A stretch of 18,182 nucleotides of DNA, taken from positions 1 through 18,182 of the forward strand of contig NZ_CAMLMK010000061.1 of assembly GCF_946481155.1 (NCBI RefSeq), given 5' to 3'. Under the pieces are notes generated by a model, which ran no database searches, was not told where the DNA came from, and was given only the letters and a program-made list of their open reading frames with translations. Of this stretch, positions 14,033-18,182 are shown one piece after another; the stretch's first letter is position 1; each line of letters opens with the position of its first letter. The position numbers and the translations under genes were made by a program. The DNA is from an uncultured Flavobacterium sp. (GTDB lineage: Bacteria; Bacteroidota; Bacteroidia; Flavobacteriales; Flavobacteriaceae).

Positions 14033-15262
14033 TTGGATTTACTGCTTCAAAAATCAGAGGTTATCGGGAACCATGCCCTACATATTTCCGGCTCGAAATC
14101 GGAAACCAATCGGCTATTGCTTTTACAGGCCTTGTACCCGCGAATCATTTTGGCGAATGTCTCCAATTCCGATGATTCGGAAGTCATGGCAAAAGCGCTT
14201 TCTTCTGAAGAGCCGATTAAGGATATTCATCACGCGGGAACTGCCATGCGATTCCTGACCGCATTTTTTTCGATTCAGGAAGGAAAAGAAGTTATTATTA
14301 CCGGTTCGCCCCGAATGAAAGAACGTCCGATAAAGATACTCGTGGACGCTTTACGCCAATTGGATGCAGCTATCGAATATACCGAAAATGAAGGTTTTCC
14401 GCCTTTAAAAATCATCGGAAAAAAAATCGAAAAGCATCAGGTTACATTGAAGGCGGACGTCAGCAGCCAATACATTTCCGCCTTATTATTAATCGCCCCG
14501 AAACTGGAAAACGGACTGGAACTAACCCTGGAAGGTGAAATTACATCGGTTCCTTATATTCAAATGACGCGGCAGCTATTGCACGAAATCGGGATCACTA
14601 CTTCTTTTGAAGGGAATAAGATTACAGTAAAAAACTTTTCAAAATTACCGTATTCCGTGACGCTTGTAGTGGAATCCGACTGGTCTTCTGCTTCTTATTT
14701 TTATTCTATTGTGGCTTTGTCGGAAATCGGGACATCCATCACGCTTTCAACGTATAAAGAAAACAGCCTGCAGGGCGATGCGGCTTTAGCTGAAATCTAT
14801 CGGAATTTTGGTGTGGAAACAACTTTTGAAGATAAAAATATCCTCTTGCGTAAAATCGCTGAACCAAAGTCAGCAGCACTGAACTGGAACCTGAATAATA
14901 CACCCGATATTGCCCAAACAATTGCCGTTACCTGCTTAGGATTGGGAATGGGCTGTCATTTAACCGGATTACATACCCTAAAAATAAAAGAAACCGATCG
15001 CCTTGAAGCTTTAAAAAATGAGCTTACAAAATTAGGCGCAACTGTTTCCGTGACTAATGAAACCTTGACGCTGGAAAGATCATCCGGAATAAAAGGGAAT
15101 GTCTCAATTAAAACCTATCAGGACCATCGTATGGCAATGGCTTTTGCTCCTTTAGCTTTGCGAACTGACATTGTTATTGAAGAGGCTGAGGTAGTTTCAA
15201 AATCGTATCCCAATTTTTGGAAGGATTTAAAAGCAATCGGCTTCGGAATTAAGGAAAACTGA
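14033..15262 (+). CDS. aroA: 3-phosphoshikimate 1-carboxyvinyltransferase (EPSP synthase)
   Basis: AroA transfers the enolpyruvyl group of PEP to shikimate 3-phosphate, the sixth shikimate step. The 409-residue protein is a little shorter than E. coli AroA (427). It shows SGSKSETNRLLL (K22, R27), HHAGTAMRFL (68-75), SPRMKERP, DVSSQYISALL (S144, S145, Q146), catalytic D292 in NTPDIAQT, E320 and R323 in KIKETDRLEAL, and QDHRMAM (363-369). The start is a TTG immediately after the mazG-like stop codon, with no in-frame ATG near; the N terminus it gives fits the family. UUG plus direct abutment suggests translational coupling. It is the last gene of the aromatic unit. The following gap has no convincing terminator, only weak short stems around 15275-15300. 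Confidence 0.94.
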   Translation: MDLLLQKSEVIGNHALHISGSKSETNRLLLLQALYPRIILANVSNSDDSEVMAKALSSEEPIKDIHHAGTAMRFLTAFFSIQEGKEVIITGSPRMKERPIKILVDALRQLDAAIEYTENEGFPPLKIIGKKIEKHQVTLKADVSSQYISALLLIAPKLENGLELTLEGEITSVPYIQMTRQLLHEIGITTSFEGNKITVKNFSKLPYSVTLVVESDWSSASYFYSIVALSEIGTSITLSTYKENSLQGDAALAEIYRNFGVETTFEDKNILLRKIAEPKSAALNWNLNNTPDIAQTIAVTCLGLGMGCHLTGLHTLKIKETDRLEALKNELTKLGATVSVTNETLTLERSSGIKGNVSIKTYQDHRMAMAFAPLALRTDIVIEEAEVVSKSYPNFWKDLKAIGFGIKEN

Positions 15263-15324
15263 TTTTTAAGTTCTTAGGCTGACAGCCATTTGGCGGTGCT
15301 TTTCGAAAATAAAGGTTAAAACAC

Positions 15325-15356
15325 TTGACAACCCCTGTTTCGCGATAGTATATTTG
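15325..15356 (+). promoter_or_regulatory. queA promoter with -33 and -7 elements
   Basis: TTGACA (15325-15330) and TATATTTG (15349-15356) match the Bacteroidota TTG and TAnnTTTG elements, with 21 nt between the TTG and the -7 box. The queA ATG follows 22 nt downstream. This is the best promoter match in the window. Confidence 0.75.
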
Positions 15357-15378
15357 CACTCAATTTAAAAACGAAACA

Positions 15379-16428
15379 ATGAAGTTATCTAATTTCAATT
15401 TTAACCTTCCGGCAGAACTTTTGGCCGAATTTCCTGCAGAAAACAGAGACGAAGCTCGTTTGATGGTTGTGAACCGAAAAACACAAACCATAGAGCACAA
15501 ATTGTTTAAAGATGTTTTGGAGTATTTTGGTGAAGGAGATGTAATGGTGTTGAACAATACTAAAGTTTTCCCGGCACGTCTTTACGGAAACAAAGAAAAA
15601 ACAGGTGCAAGAATTGAAGTGTTTTTGTTGAGAGAGTTGAATGCCGAGCAACGTCTTTGGGATGTTTTGGTAGATCCGGCAAGAAAAATCCGTATCGGAA
15701 ATAAATTATACTTCGGCGAAGATGATTCATTGGTGGCTGAAGTTATTGATAACACGACTTCCCGCGGAAGAACATTGCGTTTCTTATACGATGGTTCGTA
15801 CGAAGAATTCAGAGCGAAATTATTAGAATTGGGAGAAACCCCAATCCCGAAATACATCAATCGTGAAGTAACTCCGGAAGATGCGGAACGTTACCAGACT
15901 ATTTATGCAAAAGAGGAAGGCGCTGTTGCTGCACCTACTGCAGGTTTGCATTTCTCAAAACATTTAATGAAACGCCTTGAAATCAAAGGAGTGGAATTTG
16001 CTGAAGTTACGCTTCACGTAGGTTTAGGAACGTTCAACCCGGTTGAGGTGGAAGATTTGTCTAAGCACAAAATGGATTCCGAAGAGTTGAAAATCACTCA
16101 GGAAGCTTGTGATATCGTGAATAAAGCGAAAGTGAACAAGAAACGTGTTTGCGCTGTTGGAACTACAACGATGCGCGCGATGGAAAGCTCGGTTTCTTCG
16201 TCAAGAACATTAAATCCGTTCGAAGGCTGGACCAATAAATTTATTTTCCCGCCATATGATTTCAGTGTTGCGGATTGTATGATTACGAATTTCCACACGC
16301 CAAAATCAACGTTGTTAATGATGATTTCTGCTTTCTGCGGACATGATTTAATGCGTAAGGCATATGATGAAGCTATCAAAGAAGGATACAGATTCTATTC
16401 GTATGGTGATGCCATGCTGATTTTATAA
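15379..16428 (+). CDS. queA: S-adenosylmethionine:tRNA ribosyltransferase-isomerase (QueA)
   Basis: QueA transfers and isomerises the ribosyl group of SAM onto 7-aminomethyl-7-deazaguanine at the tRNA wobble position, making epoxyqueuosine. The 349-residue, full-length protein shows [13 protein letters not shown] near the N terminus, [10 protein letters not shown] (59-68), [19 protein letters not shown] (181-192), LHVGLGTF (212-219), TTTMRAMES, and the C-terminal YGDAMLIL. It forms its own unit, with a strong promoter upstream and a bidirectional terminator 20 nt after the stop. No other queuosine gene is in the window. Confidence 0.97.
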   Translation: MKLSNFNFNLPAELLAEFPAENRDEARLMVVNRKTQTIEHKLFKDVLEYFGEGDVMVLNNTKVFPARLYGNKEKTGARIEVFLLRELNAEQRLWDVLVDPARKIRIGNKLYFGEDDSLVAEVIDNTTSRGRTLRFLYDGSYEEFRAKLLELGETPIPKYINREVTPEDAERYQTIYAKEEGAVAAPTAGLHFSKHLMKRLEIKGVEFAEVTLHVGLGTFNPVEVEDLSKHKMDSEELKITQEACDIVNKAKVNKKRVCAVGTTTMRAMESSVSSSRTLNPFEGWTNKFIFPPYDFSVADCMITNFHTPKSTLLMMISAFCGHDLMRKAYDEAIKEGYRFYSYGDAMLIL

Positions 16429-16447
16429 TCCGGTCTTAGTTATAAAG

Positions 16448-16479
16448 AAAAAGCGTTCGCCTTGGCGAACGCTTTTTTT
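16448..16479. terminator. Bidirectional terminator between queA and the SRPBCC gene
   Basis: A perfect inverted repeat of about 14 bp (16448-16461 with 16464-16477; GC-rich core 16453-16472) probably closes with a CTTG tetraloop. The plus strand gives seven Ts (16473-16479) for queA. The minus strand gives a run of Ts after the same stem for the convergent SRPBCC gene, whose stop codon (16478-16480) overlaps the T-tract. Confidence 0.92.
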
Positions 16480-16918
16480 ATGGCTGGCTCTCAGCAAATT
16501 TTTTGAAACTCTCGAGGAATTTCATGCTTTGCTTTTTGAACATTCCGGGCATCAGGAATCCTAATAGTTTCATCAAGGGGTTGTGAAACTGAAATTCCTG
16601 CTCGGTTACATATTTCGTTTTATTGTAGGAAAGCGGGACAAATTTGTTTTTCACGATATTGAACACGCCATCCATCACATAAGTTCCCGAAAATTCGTCC
16701 GGAAGGTCGCGAACGGTAATCGTTTCAATCATTTCCATCTCGCGTCTCCCCATTTTGAACTTCATGCGCGATTTTGCTCCGGGCTGACCGGGTTCGCCGC
16801 TAAGGTGTTCGAAGCTTTGCAATCCTTCCATCCATTTTTTTAAATTGTCGGGATTGTCGAATAACTCAATAACCTTATCAATGGGCTGATTGATTTCAAT
16901 TTCGCAAGTATATTTCAT
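16478..16918 (-). CDS. SRPBCC (START/Bet v 1-like) family protein
   Basis: This is a 146-residue cytosolic protein with the SRPBCC fold, which forms a hydrophobic ligand cavity. The N terminus MKYTCEIEINQPIDKVIELF followed by DNPDNLKKWMEGL is typical of the polyketide cyclase/dehydrase-like group. The C-terminal amphipathic helix (MKFLESFKKFAES) completes the fold. No catalytic residues can be assigned and the ligand is unknown. The stop lies inside the bidirectional terminator shared with queA. The gene is 28 nt downstream of the SIMPL-domain gene and has its own candidate -7 box in that gap. Confidence 0.85.
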   Translation of the reverse strand: MKYTCEIEINQPIDKVIELFDNPDNLKKWMEGLQSFEHLSGEPGQPGAKSRMKFKMGRREMEMIETITVRDLPDEFSGTYVMDGVFNIVKNKFVPLSYNKTKYVTEQEFQFHNPLMKLLGFLMPGMFKKQSMKFLESFKKFAESQP

Positions 16919-16937
16919 GATGTGAATTGGTTTTATC

Positions 16938-16945
16938 CAAATATA
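16938..16945 (-). promoter_or_regulatory. Candidate -7 box for the SRPBCC gene
   Basis: The minus strand reads TATATTTG, a match to TAnnTTTG, 19 nt upstream of the ATG at 16918 and wholly inside the 28-nt gap between the two minus-strand genes. The -33 region would lie in the end of the SIMPL gene. Confidence 0.45.
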
Positions 16946-16946
16946 A

Positions 16947-17678
16947 TTAATCTACCTGATATACCAACTTTACAGTAATGTTGGCTGTTTTATTTTTGGA
17001 AGTCGTATTAAACGAGCCGCCATAAGAGAAATCTTCCGAGGAATTCTGGCCCGTAATCTGAAAAACGCCCATATCAGATTTCTTTAGGTTCCCTAAATCG
17101 GCACCGGCATTTTCCGCGATGCTTTTTGCCCTTGCCTGTGCATCTTTGGTAGCTTCGGCAATCATTTTTATTTTGAGTTCCGCGAGTTTGGTATAATAAT
17201 ATTCCGGCGGATTGGAGTAGAATTCAACCCCAGAATTGATCAATTCGCTTGATTGTCTGGAAATATCCTCGATTTTGTTTACTTCTTTGGATTGAATCGA
17301 TACATTCTGCGTAAGCGTAAATCCGGTGAAAATCTGCTCCCGGGTTGTCCCGTTTTCGTTGTAGGTAAATTGGAAATCCTTATTGAAATTCACTGCTGAA
17401 AATACGATTTCACTGTCGTTGATTCCTTTTGAGGACAAATATTTTCGAATGTTCTCCCGGTCAGCATCGAGAGCTGCATAAGCTTCTTTCAGGGTAAAAC
17501 TTTTTCTTGAAAAGCTGCCGCTCCATACAATCAGATCGGAAACGAAATCCTTTTTGCCCAATCCTGTCACACTGATGGTGTCATTACTTTGGTTTCGGTT
17601 TTTGAACGCGCTGGAAAACAAAAAAGCGGAAATGATTACAGCAAATGCTATAATCAGGGCATTAATATTAGTTTTCAT
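16947..17678 (-). CDS. SIMPL-domain (DUF541) envelope protein
   Basis: This 243-residue protein has an N-terminal hydrophobic segment (about residues 6-25) that acts as a signal anchor or signal peptide. A SIMPL/DUF541 domain follows: ISVTGLGKKDFVSDLIVWS, a central FTLTQNVSIQS, and a segment KMIAEATKDAQARAKSIAENAG (about 172-193) that is the most conserved stretch of the family. It ends in a beta strand (ANITVKLVYQVD). The domain is widespread in periplasmic proteins such as E. coli YggE, and its biochemical role is not settled. It is divergent from kynureninase and precedes the SRPBCC gene. Confidence 0.87.
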   Translation of the reverse strand: MKTNINALIIAFAVIISAFLFSSAFKNRNQSNDTISVTGLGKKDFVSDLIVWSGSFSRKSFTLKEAYAALDADRENIRKYLSSKGINDSEIVFSAVNFNKDFQFTYNENGTTREQIFTGFTLTQNVSIQSKEVNKIEDISRQSSELINSGVEFYSNPPEYYYTKLAELKIKMIAEATKDAQARAKSIAENAGADLGNLKKSDMGVFQITGQNSSEDFSYGGSFNTTSKNKTANITVKLVYQVD

Positions 17679-17785
17679 AACGAAAAAGTTTTAAGTGTTA
17701 TAAATGTATGAAATATCTAGCATCAATTTCTAAACGTCAATTCTTATTTTTTCTTATTTTTACCGCCTATTAAAAGAAACTATCG

Positions 17786-18182
17786 ATGAATTTCGAAAAT
17801 ACACGCGAATTTGCACAGCAACTCGATGCCAAAGATGAGCTGAGAAAATATAGAGACGAATTTATTTTTCCGCACATAAACGGAAAGCAGGTTATTTACT
17901 TTACGGGCAATTCTCTTGGGTTACAGCCCAAAAGATCCAAAGCCTATGTGGATGAAATTATGAATGACTGGGCAACCCTTGCCGTAGAAGGTCATTTTTA
18001 TGCAGATAAACCCTGGTGGGATTATCAGGAACGATTTGCTTCTCCGCTAAGTGAAATTGTCGGATCGAAAGTTAGCGAGGTTACCGTGATGAATACATTG
18101 ACGGTAAATCTTCACCTGTTGATGGTTTCTTTTTATCAGCCAACGCCAAATAAATTCAAAATTATTTGCGAAGAGAAAGCGT
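17786..18182 (+). CDS. kynU: Kynureninase, N-terminal part (runs off the window)
   Basis: This PLP enzyme cleaves kynurenine to anthranilate (or 3-hydroxykynurenine to 3-hydroxyanthranilate) in tryptophan degradation and de novo NAD synthesis. The window holds 132 codons in an open frame ending at the edge. Diagnostic features are YFTGNSLGLQP (38-48), WATLAVEGHF (62-71), KPWWDYQERF (75-84) and the PLP-phosphate region VTVMNTLTVNLH (99-110). The ATG at 17786 follows a 107-nt gap that has T-rich stretches but no exact TAnnTTTG box. The rest of the gene, including the PLP lysine, lies outside. Confidence 0.92.
   Translation, partial: MNFENTREFAQQLDAKDELRKYRDEFIFPHINGKQVIYFTGNSLGLQPKRSKAYVDEIMNDWATLAVEGHFYADKPWWDYQERFASPLSEIVGSKVSEVTVMNTLTVNLHLLMVSFYQPTPNKFKIICEEKA

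Noticed and set aside
15263..15324. Terminator after aroA
   Set aside because: Only 3-4 bp stems around AGGCTGACAGCC and GCCATTTGGC are present and none is followed by a proper T-run.
1..18182. CRISPR array, prophage, insertion sequence, defence island or tRNA/rRNA genes
   Set aside because: No regular repeat-spacer pattern, transposase, integrase, terminal inverted repeats or RNA gene was found; nearly all sequence is explained by core genes on closely spaced units.

Overview
The window reads as ordinary chromosomal DNA from a member of the Bacteroidota, most likely Flavobacteriaceae (Flavobacterium or a close relative). The evidence is a GldA-type gliding-motility ATPase, a DAHP synthase fused to a C-terminal chorismate mutase, paired DUF3857 proteins, a DUF2807 lipoprotein, A-rich translation starts mostly lacking Shine-Dalgarno sites, and several matches to the Bacteroidota -7 promoter box TAnnTTTG placed just before genes. 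I see no phage, insertion sequence, CRISPR array, tRNA or rRNA.

Layout. (1) 1-1069: metF with a clear terminator. (2) 1070-3057: an intergenic stretch with a REP-like palindromic repeat, then a two-gene unit, a PagL-like outer-membrane lipid A deacylase overlapping a DUF2807 lipoprotein. (3) 3060-5009: gldA on the minus strand, divergent from a secreted M28 peptidase. (4) 5010-15262: a tightly packed plus-strand unit of about 10 kb headed by an attenuator: leader peptide, pheA, aminotransferase, DAHP synthase-chorismate mutase, rsgA, dtd, two DUF3857 proteins, a MazG-like pyrophosphohydrolase and aroA. Neighbouring genes overlap by 4 nt or are 0-24 nt apart. (5) 15325-16479: queA with its own promoter and a bidirectional terminator. 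(6) 16478-17678: SRPBCC and SIMPL-domain genes on the minus strand. (7) 17786-end: the first 132 codons of kynureninase.

The most interesting element is the 5' region of the aromatic amino acid operon (5110-5292). A 27-codon leader ORF contains four Phe, two Tyr and one Trp codons. It is followed by mutually exclusive RNA pairings: a 1:2 hairpin, a 2:3 antiterminator and a 3:4 intrinsic terminator with nine Ts. This is the layout of ribosome-mediated transcription attenuation as known from enterobacterial phe and trp operons. It also shows that pheA starts at 5293, not at the upstream in-frame TTG.

The operon supplies the first shikimate step (DAHP synthase), the sixth (EPSP synthase), chorismate mutase, prephenate dehydratase and an aminotransferase. 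No prephenate dehydrogenase (tyrA) is present; only 20 nt separate the aminotransferase from the DAHP synthase fusion, where I recall tyrA lying in related flavobacteria. The same unit also carries rsgA and dtd, so translation-quality genes may be partly tied to aromatic amino acid status unless internal promoters (candidates at 7284 and 8411) free them.
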